From Nautilus pompilius (lineage: Eukaryota > Mollusca > Cephalopoda > Nautilida > Nautilidae): 64,000 nt of DNA. Positions 13,018-24,927 of the stretch are shown here, one piece after another. A program made the translations under genes and the position numbers. The notes below the pieces were generated by a model, which was not told where the DNA came from, ran no database searches, and worked only from the letters and a program-made list of their open reading frames with translations. The DNA is taken from positions 868,001 to 932,000 of the forward strand of contig JACATO010000320.1 in NCBI GenBank assembly GCA_018389105.1. Direction: 5' to 3'. Every line of letters starts with the position of its first letter. Positions within the stretch are counted from its first letter, which is position 1.

Positions 13018-15540
13018 ATCGTTAGTGGGATAATCAGACGGTTGGAGGGGGGAGGGGGGAGAGAGTTAGTAGGATAATCAGACGGTCGGAGGGGAGAGGG
13101 GGGAGAGTGTGTTAGTAGGATAATCAGACGGTCGGAGGGGAGAGGGGGTTAGTAGGATAATCAGACGGTCGGAGGGGGGAGAGGGAGTTAGGTAGGATAG
13201 TTAGTGGATAATCAGACGGTCGGAGGGGGGAGGGAGTTAGTAGGATAATCAGACGGTCGGAGGGGAGAGGGAGTTAGTAGGATAATCAGACGGTCGGAGG
13301 GGAGAGGGAGTTAGTAGGATAATCAGACGGTCGGAGGGGAGAGGGGGGAGAGGAGAGAGAGGAGGGGGAGAGATTTACGTTAGTTTGGATAATAATCAGA
13401 CGGTCGGAGGGGGGAGAGAGGGGGGGGAGAGAGAGAGAGTTAGTAGGATAATCAGACGGTCGGAGGGGAGAGGGGGGGAGAGGAGAGTGTGTGTGTTAGT
13501 AGGATAATCAGACGGTCGGAGGGGAGAGGGGGGGAGAGTGTGTTAGTAGGATAATCAGACGGTCTGAGGGGTGGAGGGGGGAGAGAGAGTTAGTAGTAGG
13601 ATAATCAGACGGTCGGCGGGGAGAGGGGGGGAGAGAGTGTGTAGTAGGATAATCAAACGGTCGGAGGGGAGAGGGGGGGAGAAGAGAGAGGAGTCGTAGG
13701 ATAATCAAACGGTCGGCGGGGAGAGGGGGGAGAGAGAGAGGAGTTAGTAGGATAATCAGACGGTCGGAGGGGGGAGGGGGAGAGAGAGAGAGAGAGGAGT
13801 TAGTAGGATAATCAGACGGTCGGAGGGGGGAGGGGGGAGAGAGAGTTAGTAGGATAATCAAACGGTCGGAGGGGAGAGGGGGGAGGGGGGAGAGAGAGTT
13901 AGTAGGATAATCAGACGGTCGGAGGGGAGAGGGGGGGAGAGAGAGAAGAGGAGAGTTAGTAGGATAATCAGACGGTCGGAGGGGGAGGGGGGAGAGAGAG
14001 TTAGTAGGATAATCAAACGGTCGGAGGGGAGGAGGGGGGGGAGAGAGTTAGTAGGATAATCAAACGGTCGGAGGGGAGAGGGGGGAGAGAGAGTTAGTAG
14101 GATAATCAGACGGTCGGAGGGGGGAGAAGAGAGTTAGTAGGATAATCAGACGGTCGGAGGGGGGAGAGAGAGGGGGGGGGCGGGGGAGGGAGAGTTAGTA
14201 GGATAATCAGGACGGTCGGAGGGGAGAGGGGGGAGAGAGAGAGGTTAGTAGGATAATCAACGGTCGGAGGGGAGAGGGGGGAGGGGGGAGAGAGAGTTAG
14301 TAGGATAATCAGACGGTCTAAGGGGGGAGGGGGGAGAGAGAGTTAGTAGGATAGTCAGACGGTCGGCGGGGGGAGGGGGGAGAGAGAGAGTTAGTAGGAT
14401 AATCAAACGGTCGGAGGGGAGAGGGGGGAGGGGGGGAGGAGAGTTAGTAGGATAATCAAACGGTCGGAGGGGAGAGGGGGGAGAGAGAGAGAGTTAGTAG
14501 GATAATCAAACGGTCGGACGGGGAGAGGGGGGGAGAGAGAGAGAGTTAGTAGGATACATCAGACGGTCGGAGGGGGGAGGGGGAGAGAGAGGAGGGGAGA
14601 GAGAGAGCGAGTTTGAGGAGAGTTAGTAGGATAATCAGACGGTCGGAGGGGGGAGGGGGGAGAGAGAGTTAGTAGGATAATCATCAAACGGTCGGAGGGG
14701 AGAGGGGGGAGGGGGGAGAGAGAGTTAGTAGGATAATCAGACGGTCGGAGGGGAGAGGGGGGGAGAGAGAGTTAGTAGGATATATCAGACGGTCGGAGGG
14801 GAGAGGGGGGAGAGAGAGTTAGTAGGATAATCAAACGGTCGGAGGGGAGAGGGGGGAGAGAGAGGAGAGAGGGTAGTAGGATAATCAAACGGTCGGAGGG
14901 GAGAGGGGGGAGAGAGAGAGTTAGTAGGATAATCAGACGGTCGGAGGGGGGAGAAGAGAGTTAGGAGAGAGCAGGTCGAGGATAATCGCCGGTCGGAGGG
15001 GGGAGAGAGAGTTAGTAGGATAATCAGACGGTCGGAGGGGGGAGGGGGCGAGAGAGAGTTAGTAGGATAATCAAACGGTCGGAGGGGAGAGGGGGGAGGG
15101 GGGAGAGAGAGTTAGTAGGATAATCAGACGGTCTAAGGGGGGAGGGAGGGAGAGAGAGTTAGTAGGATAGTCAGACGGTCGGAGGGGGGAGGGGGGAGAG
15201 AGAGAGTTAGTAGGATAATCAAACGGTTCGGAGGGGGGAGAGGGGGGAGGGGGGAGAGAGAGTTAGTAGGATAATCAGACGGTCTAAGGGGGGAGGGGGG
15301 AGAGAGAGTTAGTAGGATAATCAGACGGTCGGAGGGGGGAGGGGGGAGAGAGAGTTAGTAGGATAATCAGACGGTCTAAGGGGGGAGGGGGAGAGGAGGA
15401 GAGTTAGTAGGATAATCAGACGGTCGGAGGGGGGAGGGGGGGAGTAGGAGAGTTAGTAGGATAATCAGACGGTCGGCGGGGAGAGGGGGGAGAGAGAGTT
15501 AGTAGGATAATCAGACGGTCTGAGGGGAGAGAGAGAGAGA
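13018..15540. repeat. Minisatellite, ~49-bp unit, about 50 copies, in convertase intron 1
   Basis: The plus-strand unit is GTTAGTAGGATAATCA then GACGGTCGGAGGGG then a variable run of GGGGAG/GAGA. I counted about 51 occurrences of the (A/G)ACGGT core in roughly 2.5 kb. Single-base variants include CAAACGG for CAGACGG, and GTCTAAGG or GTCTGAGG for GTCGGAGG. Repeated higher-order blocks (for example around 14285-14400 and 15110-15210) point to unequal exchange. Unit length varies through the GA/GGGG tract. Proline/serine-rich ORFs across the array on the minus strand are artefacts of the repeat. Confidence 0.97.
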
Positions 15541-15550
15541 GATTACTCAC

Positions 15551-15736
15551 CGAACCCAAGTTTTTAAATCCGTGTCGAGCCGCGATCTCGTCGGCCTTTT
15601 CGCTTCCTCCCCCGACGATGTGCACGGCCATCTGATTCACGTAAAACGAGAGGGACTGGCAGGTGACCAACAGGATGACAAGGCTCACGGTCGCGGACTT
15701 TCTCAGCAGCTCGGAGGGCGCCCGCATCATTACCAT
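15551..15736 (-). CDS. Furin-family proprotein convertase, coding exon 1 (signal peptide and start of prodomain)
   Basis: Reading leftwards from the ATG at 15736, 62 codons run to a consensus donor (TCG|gtgagt) at 15551/15550, phase 0. The product begins MVMMRAPSELLRKS, followed by a hydrophobic segment (SLVILLVTCQSLS) that looks like a signal peptide, then FYVNQMAVHIVGGGSEKAD and EIAARHGFKNLGS. This matches the start of furin/PC prodomains, where the family has the pattern F-x-N-x-WAV-x-I-x-GG...A...A-x-x-HGF-x-NLG-Q and an exon junction at the same point. Furin-family enzymes are secretory-pathway subtilisin-like proteases that cut precursors after basic residues; the prodomain is the intramolecular chaperone and inhibitor. 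A possible acceptor (ctacag at 15749-15754) lies 12 nt before the ATG, so a 5' UTR intron is likely. The frame stays open upstream to 16081 but only through low-complexity sequence. The subfamily (furin, PC5/6 or PC7) cannot be decided from the prodomain alone. Confidence 0.8.
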
Positions 15737-15748
15737 CGTGCCCAACAC

Positions 15749-16400
15749 CTGTAGATCCGAACACCTCGACGTTGGCAGAGAAAAAAAAAAAAAAAAAAAA
15801 ACAAACAAACAAAAAAAAAAAAAAGATCCTCTCACAGCTGCTCGGCCGGCTTCTGCTACCAGATTTCCCCCTCCCCCCGGAGGACAGATTGTGAAGAAAG
15901 GAAGGAAGGAGGAAGAGAAGGACGACGACGACAACAACAACGACAACAACAACAACAAAAAAAACCGTCGAGAGGGGCGAGTCCGAAGTCTTAAACGCAT
16001 CAGAAAGCTAAGCCGAGAGCGGCCTCCCGCCGGCCCTTTCCTCCCCGCCATATTGATCCGCACGCTCGAGAGGGAAAGCAAAACGGGTAAAAAAAAAATC
16101 TCGAATCCAACTGGAAGGAAGAGAGAGAGAGAGAGACAGAGACGGCCGCTGCTTTTCTCTCCTCTCTTTCTCTGTGTGGGGAGGGGAGGGGAAGTTTGTT
16201 GGGTTTTTTTTTTCTTCTTCTTCTTCTCTAGTTAACGACGGACAGAACTTACCAAACGCGCCCCCCACCCCGAGTAAGGGCGACGACAGCGACTCCTGGC
16301 GGTCACACTTGGAAGCCGTATTCTCGTTTTTTGTTTGCTTTGCTCTGGGAACGTGAGAGTCGTTAACAAAACACAAATTCCTTTTTGATTAAGTATATTT
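15749..16400 (-). promoter_or_regulatory. Probable 5' flank / promoter region of the convertase gene
   Basis: CpG-rich, GC-richer stretch immediately upstream of exon 1 on the minus strand, with homopolymer A runs (15780-15825). A YY1-like AATATGGCGGG lies at about 16045-16055 on the minus strand, a motif often found near transcription starts. No TATA box or start site could be assigned. Its position next to the first coding exon and the loss of CpG depletion support a promoter, but this is inference. Confidence 0.4.
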
Positions 16401-16704
16401 GCTCGTTCGTTGTCGATTTTATTATGCTTTCACCCCCCGCCCGCCCCCTGCGCTTCGAAATTCAATTTTCGATCTAAATGAAAGAATAATAAATAATTTC
16501 TTCCAGAGTTGGATTCTTTTTGGGGGGGGGGGTCTTTTCAAGAACATTAGGAATCGTGTCACCAATATATCCAATCAAAGCATCTTTTTCCTTACCGGAA
16601 ACCGGTTTTTATTCAGATTTATCTTATTTTCACTTGTATATATATATATATTTTTCCCCTCGTGTATGCAAAAAAAAAACAAAAAAACAAAAAACGTTAT
16701 AAAC

Positions 16705-16792
16705 CGCCCGCGGTGGGACTTGAACCCACGACCCTCAGATTTCCTGTAAACCTCTTAAAAGTCTGATGCTCTACCGACTGAGCTACACAGGC
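16705..16792 (-). tRNA. tRNA-Lys (anticodon TTT) with a 15-nt intron
   Basis: Read on the minus strand, a full cloverleaf folds: acceptor GCCTGTG with CGCGGGC (two G-T pairs), D arm GCTC-AGTCGGTA-GAGC, anticodon stem TCAGA/TCTGA, T arm GTGGG-TTCAAGT-CCCAC and discriminator G. Box A and box B are intact. The loop is C-T-TTT-A, and 15 extra bases (16741-16755) sit after position 37, the standard place for nuclear tRNA introns, before A38 and the 3' stem strand. The mature tRNA would be 73 nt before CCA addition. Downstream on the minus strand there are T runs (about 16670-16690) that suit a Pol III terminator. The anticodon is at 16757-16759. Confidence 0.9.
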
Positions 16793-19700
16793 TTATACGA
16801 ACTACCGTGTAAGAATTTTCAACAGACTTTTGACCAGCATTATCTGCCCTTGTGCGTCATCAAGATGGGAAGGAGGAAGACGGATGTATGGGCTAGCGGC
16901 CGCTCCCCTATCTGCGTGGAAATGACTCGGGTTCGAACGTCGTATATCAAGTTTCCATTTAGCTTGTTCCTTATAAAAAAAAAACTACTACTTTTACCTC
17001 TCACTAACTCCAAACTAGTAGCAGGACTGTAGCAAATAATTTTTTAAAGCTTAAAACTGAAATAACAGGGGGGGGGAAACGCAACACTTTTTCACCTGTC
17101 TGATTAGTTAGAAATACTATAACAACTTTATCTTTCAATTTTTTTTTTTTAATGTTAACACTTTCACTGCCACAAACTCAAAGAGTTTACCAGGCTGAAA
17201 TCTCTCATGACAGACACAGACAGAAGAAATTCGGTTACATCCTATTTAGACAACTTTCTCAAAGAAAATAGTAGCACTGTATTTACTTTCTTTCTGGATT
17301 TCCTTGAATTAAACTTTGCATTCTTTTTAAAAAAAATAAAAAAAAACAGGGTTGAACTATTTAGCTATTTGTTATTATATTTATCTGTTGTTACTATTTT
17401 ATTTAAATTAAAACGTCCAAGTTGAAAAAAAAAAAGAGCATTTAATCGTTTTTCAGAGATATAAGAGGACTCTTTCAATGATGCGAGGCACCACGGCTGC
17501 AGTACACAGCTGTCAACACCTACGTTCTGCACGAGACTGTATATGCAAATTGAGATGAGTATTTTCAAATTTCAGCCATAAAATCGTTTCCAGGTGTCAA
17601 TCACTTTATTGCGCATAAACTAAAAGCTGCACACCTGCGTCGGTACCCGGAGAGGGATCAGACACCACAAAAGAAAGGGATGTCAGAACTGAAGAAAGAA
17701 TGTAAAAAACTAAGTACTACAGAGGGGCGAGGAAAAGGTCGCGCACCACGCGGTAACTAACCTACAGTAAATGTGCGAAGTGTTGGCCACTAACTTGCAG
17801 ACACTTTTCGATTCGATGTAATCGTAACGACTGAACATTTCTTATCATTCTGATGTTGATCGATCTGATTTTCTTCATCCTCCATTTGCTCTAATTCTGG
17901 GATGGTCAGCGAAGTCGCCCCTCAGAAAAAAATCGATCAGATTAGTGAATAAAAGATTTTAAGACAACGTCTTTTGTTCGATAAACCGTCTAAATGACGG
18001 GGGGGGTTCCCCAGAAACTTGAAAAATTTACCATTTCAAGTGAACATTACGATGTAATTTCTAAAAATTGCTTTCATCCACAACTAAATGCAAATTAGTT
18101 CATGTCCCGCCATGTGTTTTTCCTTCTCTTCTGGGGGCGGATAGTGGATGATGGATGATCAGTGTTTATAGAATCAAATACTTGTATCGAACGATTCTTT
18201 ATTAACTTATTTACCGAGGACGAAAGTACCCACAATCAAACTGGTTGTTGTTTTCGGCTGTCGTCATATATACATCACACGCACGCGCGCGCATGCACCC
18301 ATCAATCGAATGGTTTGGAAACAGACTCGACGAGATTACAAAGCTCTTAGGTTCCCATGTGTTAAAGAGGGAGGCCAATCGCCGAGAATTCCGCTGTTTA
18401 GTAATTGCTTCGAATGTCAGGCGTGACGTGTGTGTGACAGCGGGACGTAAGGCACGCGAGAAGCTGACAAATCGATTTTCTTCCCAGGAAAACAACATGG
18501 AGATACCCCGCCCGCAGAATGTTTGACATTCGGAAATGGTTAATATACTGGAATGGGTCCGTACGTTAACCCTGCTAACACTTAAAAATAACTCTTAAAA
18601 GGAAAAAGGGGGGGCCCCCCAAAAAAAACATAAATATGTAGGATATCTGTTTTTTGTATTTGTCAGAATATAGCATCTGTGAAAATAACGGGTTATTATG
18701 GTTTGGCTTCGATGCAGATTGGATTTCGAGAGCTGGTCCTTCGCCCTCGTCACTGAAATGAACAACAGGACGTGGGGGGGGGGACAGTAGAGCGATCCAG
18801 GCGTCACTTGTAAACAGACACACCCTGAGGCTCAGATAAACCATTTTTAGGCGTATCATTGCAAACCGCCAGAACGAGTTTGGGCCGGAAGAAGTCAGAC
18901 CGCCGACAGCCGGGCCACGAAGCCAAAGGGGAATCTTCGTGGCGCTGTACTTTCCTCTGTCGGCTGTAGGCGGAGTGAACGTTCGGTTCAGGAGAGAGGC
19001 CATAAGGCAGCCAGCCGCTCGTGCACGTTCTAGGCGTCCGGTCAACACAGCGGACGCTTCATGCAGCGAATGGCACCAGAAGATGCTCACGGGAATCGTC
19101 AGACGTTCTCTCCACAGCGTCGTCGAGCGCAGAGGAGGGGGGTAGCGAGATACAAACCACTCCCCCACCCGTGCAGTGTCGGGGATCGACTGCAAAAGAA
19201 AGTGCAGACGCTGCCTGTTGCCAATGGCAATTTGTCCAAAGCGAGCGATACTTTTTTTCTTTCTTTTTTTTTTTTTTACGAAAGACGGTGCCTTTATATC
19301 ACGATTCTGACATGGTCTGATTTAATCACCGGACATGAATCCCTGCGAGCGATCCGAAAGTACCCTCGCAAGGTCACTTCTCAGAACACTCTAATCCCGA
19401 CCCCGTGCCACAGATGGTCTGCAATTCTGCAGGCTAGGATCGCTGGTCTTCTCCAGCACACACACACACACGTAGTTGCACCAAAAACAATTAACCCCAC
19501 TCATATTTCGCCACTGCTGTGTACAGTTTTAGAAAGACTGGATGCGTTTTCAAACACGGGTGTCTATTTACACGTGAAGTCTCTGATTACATACATACAT
19601 ACATATGTACAGATAGCCAGAGCAGCAAGAAGTTCTCAAAGGTGTGCGGCCTAGCCTATTTTGACTCGTGTTTCCGCACGCTGCTTATAATCTTTAACTT

Positions 19701-20876
19701 CCTATTTACATTACTTCCTTGATCTAATGTGCCATAGACAGCGTCAAAATTATCCTCGGCAAAGTTAACCCTCTAAAACCTGTTCCAAGACACCTCTGGA
19801 CCGGGCTGATCTGAACACGAGATTGTTTTCAATGTTTAAATAGGTAAGCCATCCACTAAATACGAGGAAACATTTTAAAGGAATAACCGGGATACCTATA
19901 ACTATTCATGTTCGCGTTGCTGTAGTTGTCCGAAATTTAACGAATGTTTTCCATTAATGAACAAATTTAATTAATTCTAGAGGAAATCCCCTTGCACTAG
20001 TATTTTTTTCGCACGAGCAAAAATTCGTGCGCGTGTACGCGCAGACTTTTTGATCAGTTAGATGCGCGGTGAAAAATAGTGCTTGATGTAACGCAGGGCT
20101 CTGCAGGGATTTACAGTTGTTTATTCTGATATGTGGTAAGAAATTCACGCAACCGGCGAAAATAAATCGTACAAGGGATGCTTTTCTTCTTTCTTGAGAA
20201 TAACTAAGGTTTTATATAAACAGTAATTAAATAATAAATGTTGAGACTCGAAATCCAGTATTACGTCATAATGCTTACCTTCCCGTGAGTCTGTGGCCAG
20301 ATGGTTGAAAGAATAAAAGGACTGTGGCATCGTTGACTTAAATGACATCAAACAGAAACATGCAAATTCAATTCAACAATAGTAACAATGAAATAACTGT
20401 TGCTCTGTCAAATCTTTTAGCCGGAGCTATACAAGATGGCGTCGAAAGTCGCGCGCGCACCGTGAAGGATTTCTCGGTGTGGGCGCCAATATGAAAAATT
20501 CGGTCAATTTCGTCCTTGCTTCTTTGGCGGCGGTGCAACAGGTGGAGTATATCTGCAAATGCCGCGGACATTCCTAATACCCATTCCGGACGACGTTCCA
20601 ACGGCACAACGGGCCACATGTTGCAGTCACCGTTCGCCAACAGTTGGATTGATGGCGGCGTAGTCACGTTCAAATCTCGTTCGAGTTTTTTTTTTTTTTC
20701 CTTTTCTAGTTTCGATTAATTTCAACTTACGTCAAAAATAATGATTTTATTAGTGAGTATTTACAAGAGACTCGTTACAGAGCCAGTTCAACCTGAATGA
20801 CAGCTTTCTAAATAAAATTTACTTAGGTACAAGCCTGCGGTGGGAAGTTATGAGCGGTTCTAGCGAGATACTTATT

Positions 20877-21104
20877 CTAATCCAGCGGATCGCAGACGCT
20901 GACAGTCTTTTCGATTCTCTTCTGGGCGTTCCTGTAACTTTCCCGCTTCTTTAGTCCGTCCACGAGCTTCCAGGTGTCAGAATGAATGCTACCTGCCAAG
21001 TAATGAGCGAAATGTGCGATGTCAAAGTCTAATTTGGCGAAGTCCTTTCGCTCGTAGCAGTTCCAGGGACTCAATGGATAACTTAGCAACCGACGCGTGC
21101 CCAT
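20877..21104 (-). CDS. Possible short ORF, 75 codons, unrecognised
   Basis: A minus-strand ORF starting MGTRRLLSYPLSPW and ending KRIEKTVSVCDPLD. Its second half (DFAKLDFDIAHFAHYLAG, then IHSDTWKLVDGLKKRES) is of ordinary amino-acid composition with a helical, charged look, unlike the repeat-driven ORFs nearby. I know no family for it. No splice partners or promoter could be supported, and it could be chance. Confidence 0.15.
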   Translation of the reverse strand: MGTRRLLSYPLSPWNCYERKDFAKLDFDIAHFAHYLAGSIHSDTWKLVDGLKKRESYRNAQKRIEKTVSVCDPLD

Positions 21105-22481
21105 TCACTTCGGTCTGTCGATATGCACATCTTCGAAGTAATGGACCGGAGGCCGTCGGAGAAACGCTACCTATTTTCTCTATAAAAAACGGGACGCTGT
21201 TTATCTTCTCGAAAAATGCCGACCACGACATCGACGAGGACGTAACTAAATGCAGAACCTGAAGGTCCTACGTCTGACTCGTTTACGTGGCATCTCACGA
21301 ACGAGTTCACCGCCACCTCGGTCCCCGCGAGTATTAGCCAAAGTCAGAGAGAGAGAGAGAGAGAGAGAACCACCTCCGACATTCGATGCTCGGCAAATGC
21401 AGTCTGATATGAAATCAGTTATTATACTTTTCGGGACCAATAAAGGACAAAACCTTTTCAGTTCGTAGTGAAGTGCGTCGTGACGATGGGCTTCTGTAAA
21501 AAGAGCAAAGACGACCTCTCCCTCCCGGCAGCGCGTCATCGCAAAAAATACCGTGAACCGTGGGAAGTGTTAACTTGATGCCCAATGATTCGGATTACCT
21601 GCCGTCGTACATTTTAAAGCCCCGTTCACGACTTTTACCGTTGTGGGGCAGGAAGGGCTCTCCGGAGCTCGAGACTCCCTACCGTTCATAGCGCATCGAG
21701 TTTTTCAACAACAACAACAAAATAAAAACGGGCCAAAGATGCTGCTGTTTCTGTTCAGAAATTCCTACCGTTGTCGTTTAAGTTGCGGCACACGGCTGAG
21801 ATCGGCCTCATCGATGAGGTATCGCGCTGAGGTAGCAACCCCTCTTCGATCTCTTGCCGAATCACGCGCCTACGATGCTCCACAATGTTCACTGTATAGC
21901 CGATGACTGTGCTATCGGTTGTTTTGAAGGCAGCAAGGACGTTTGGAACAGACCCATTCGACGCGAGTTTTTTTAAACTCTTTTCATCTACATAAATATA
22001 CGCTTTGTGCGACAATTGTTTTTCTCCTTCCTGACGCCTTGCGGATCAATTTGAGTAGTTTGGGGCGAAAAGCAACGCGAAACAAAATCGCGGATGAAGA
22101 ACACGAAAGCTAAATTTGAACCGGCCGCCTCTCGTCTATAGCAAAAGGTACCGATGGAGAACCTCACTAAAATATACTTCTCTTCAAAGCCATTACAATT
22201 TGCAGGTTACGAATACGATATTCCAGACCACAATTCTTCGAGTACGTTTTCTTTTGATTGCCGTTTTTCTAAGACTCTTAAAAAAGAAATCAATTGATGT
22301 CATCTTTTTTATTCCATTCCAGTCTTTTGATCCGTAGTGCTACTTTGTGGAGAAATGCTAACTATTAACAATACAAAACGCATCTTGCGGTTAAAAAAAA
22401 AAAAAAATTATTTAAAATAAATGCAAGAACTAAGATAAAATAAATTTGGTCGTTACAGATTTCAATTTTTTTAAGGAGATC

Positions 22482-22504
22482 TCGCGCGCGCGCGCACACA
22501 CACA

Positions 22505-22564
<60 letters not shown>

Positions 22565-22569
22565 ACACC
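22482..22569. repeat. (CG)n-(CA)n dinucleotide block
   Basis: About seven CG units run directly into about 37 CA units with one interruption (CC at about 22511-22512). The whole ~88 bp is alternating pyrimidine-purine sequence. Confidence 0.97.
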
Positions 22570-24878
22570 CTAGTGCAATCATTGCAAACGATTACAGAGG
22601 AATGATCGATCTCTGGTCGTAAGATAGACCGACCAAAGGCTTCCAAAAATGTTGGGTCGAAATGGCTTAAACTATTTGCATATTACGTCAGGTTTCACTT
22701 TACCTTTGTCTCCTAGGCTGCATTTTCACCACCGCCTAGCACCGGTTAATATTTGTGTTGAGATGGCTGTATATTTAGGCAACACTTTCTCGATTGCAAA
22801 ACACGCGGAATTGGAGCGATGGGATTTGTCGTTACAAAGAGCTATATTAATGAGGAAGGTAGGGTGCGTCGCAGCCTTGATGGCTCAACCCGTGCTGAGT
22901 AATACAGATTCGAAGAGACCAGGTAATATGCAGAGGATCAAGATCAAGCCATAGCGATACAGCTTTCAGCTACGGTTTTTCTTTTGTTGGAATTTTCCGT
23001 TGTCGTTATATATATGGAAGGTCGTTGAAAACAGATGCAGATTTGCCTGTCTTGTGTCTGAAACATTCTCAACTAAACAAACGAAAGAATTACATCCATT
23101 CCGCTAAATTACTTATTCTCTTAATTTTTGGTGGGGGGAGCATGGTTTTACTTGCTCATTTAGAAAGAATCTTCGCACTCATCACTAGCATTTATCATCA
23201 TTACGTTAGCAATCTCACCGCCAACGTTATTCACTCTGAACAAAACGGGCCACAGTATGGATCCCTGTGTCACATAATTAGTGACCTTCGAAGATCTGTC
23301 TTGAAGCCACTCCCTTTAGAATTATTTATCGTTCAAAAATATTTCTGTCTACAACCATCTTTTCTCGATATTTCAATCAAACCTTTTTCGACTCGTTCCG
23401 TAAAAAATCCTCATGAAGTCAAAATGCAATACTTTCCTTTTTTGCGACCTACCAGGTCTCCTAAAATTACCTGGAGTTTCAAAAAAAAAGATCTTTCGAG
23501 TTAAGACCATCGTCGGACTATTACATAAGAGACGAAACAACTAGCGGCTGTGAACTTCTCTAATAATAAACAATACCAGACCGACCTTAGACTGATGGGT
23601 ACAAACATTTAGCAGGGCAGCTTTAATGTCCCAAATTCTAAATCCTAACGCCACCTGTTGAATTTTTCGTAAATCCTTTTCATTAATTGCAGAGAGAGAG
23701 AGAGAGAAAAAAGTATATTTATTCTTAAATAGCTTTAGCTGAAACAGTTTTTTTTCTTCTTATTTTGTCAAAAAATTAAAATATCACAAGAGACAGATTA
23801 ACACTTTCAAAAAGAGAAAGATCGATATTCTTATTATCATTTGTATTTATTGGCAAGGGAATTAATAATGCACGCACCGCGTTGGTAGATGATTTCTTTT
23901 TTAGTCAGATATATAAAGACATATTTTTTTAAAAAAAATATTATATTTTAATATTTTTCTTCAGCTCTTCAGCGTGTCACCTTTTTTGTACGCCATTAAA
24001 AATTATTATTATTTTATTCTTGTTCACTTGGTTTACGTTTTATTGTCATTTATCTTAGTACCACCACCTCGTGTGCAACAGATGGGAAGTATTCATACCT
24101 GATCAGGAATATTGGCTGCTGTTTGGAACGGCCCAGTACCACGCACTTATTGTAAAATTACAAACAAAACAGGTAAACACAAGACATTTTTTTTTTTGTT
24201 TGTCTTTTTTAATTCCAACTTCGCGGTACCTGGCGTAGGGTGGACAGGCAGCTGGCCAAGTAATAAATACTATTTATCCAAGCATTCGAGAATCACTTTC
24301 ATTTTTTTAAAGATTATTTTAGAAAATTACTTTCAGTTTAAAGGTTACTGGTATGTAATGGCGTCAAAGCTGCTCCTCTCTTTCTCGCTAATCTATTTAC
24401 GTAATTATAACTAATTAGGAAAATAGCACGAAATTAACTTTCAGATATTGAAAACTAAGCCAGATGTCTGTTTGTAGGGGCGATCGTCTCAGACCTGAAG
24501 TCGCTTGTTCTCTGCGGACTTGTACCCCATACAGGGGCTGCCAGCAAATAGCAAATTCGTTACACGTGACTTTAGCCATATCTAAAATGAGAAAAACACG
24601 CGTCTTGAGGTTGACGACGTCCACCAGCATTTTTATTCACTAGAGTAGGCAACAACAAAAAATAGATGTATATCAACTTAAACAAGCTGTGAATCTCGAT
24701 TTATTCATTTTGCTTAATTTTTACATATCAAGTGACCTGACTTCACCAGTTGTTTTTGCTTGTTTTTCTCACTCGCTTCACATCAGGTAAAACATCGCAT
24801 CTGGAGTTCGTACAAAGCTAATACTTTAAATTTCAGTAATTTTAACTTTGATGAAAATGAATATAATTTCAAAGCCCA

Positions 24879-24880
24879 TA

Positions 24881-24926
<46 letters not shown>
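24879..24926. repeat. (AAT)n trinucleotide microsatellite
   Basis: About 16 perfect AAT units. It lies just left of a tRNA-derived SINE and is complementary to the (ATT)n tract at 25217-25304. Confidence 0.97.

Positions 24927-24927
<1 letters not shown>

Noticed and set aside
13508-13861. Proline/serine-rich minus-strand ORF
   Set aside because: It is a translation of the minisatellite in one frame; the composition comes wholly from the repeat.
13018-15540. CRISPR-like array
   Set aside because: Direct tandem repeats without unique spacers in a eukaryotic intron; this is a minisatellite.
15416-16081. 221-codon minus-strand ORF covering convertase exon 1
   Set aside because: Only 15551-15736 looks coding. 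The upstream part is leucine/serine/phenylalanine runs from homopolymers, and the left end reads past the donor into the minisatellite.
18575-19195. 206-codon minus-strand ORF overlapping a 197-codon plus-strand ORF
   Set aside because: Mutually overlapping ORFs in a GC-richer patch, with no domain, no splice logic and homopolymer residues at one end.
22365-22646. Minus-strand ORF with a VCVCVC run
   Set aside because: Translation of the CA microsatellite.
23025-23504. 159-codon plus-strand ORF
   Set aside because: No recognisable motif; composition and context fit chance open frame. It could be reconsidered if transcribed.
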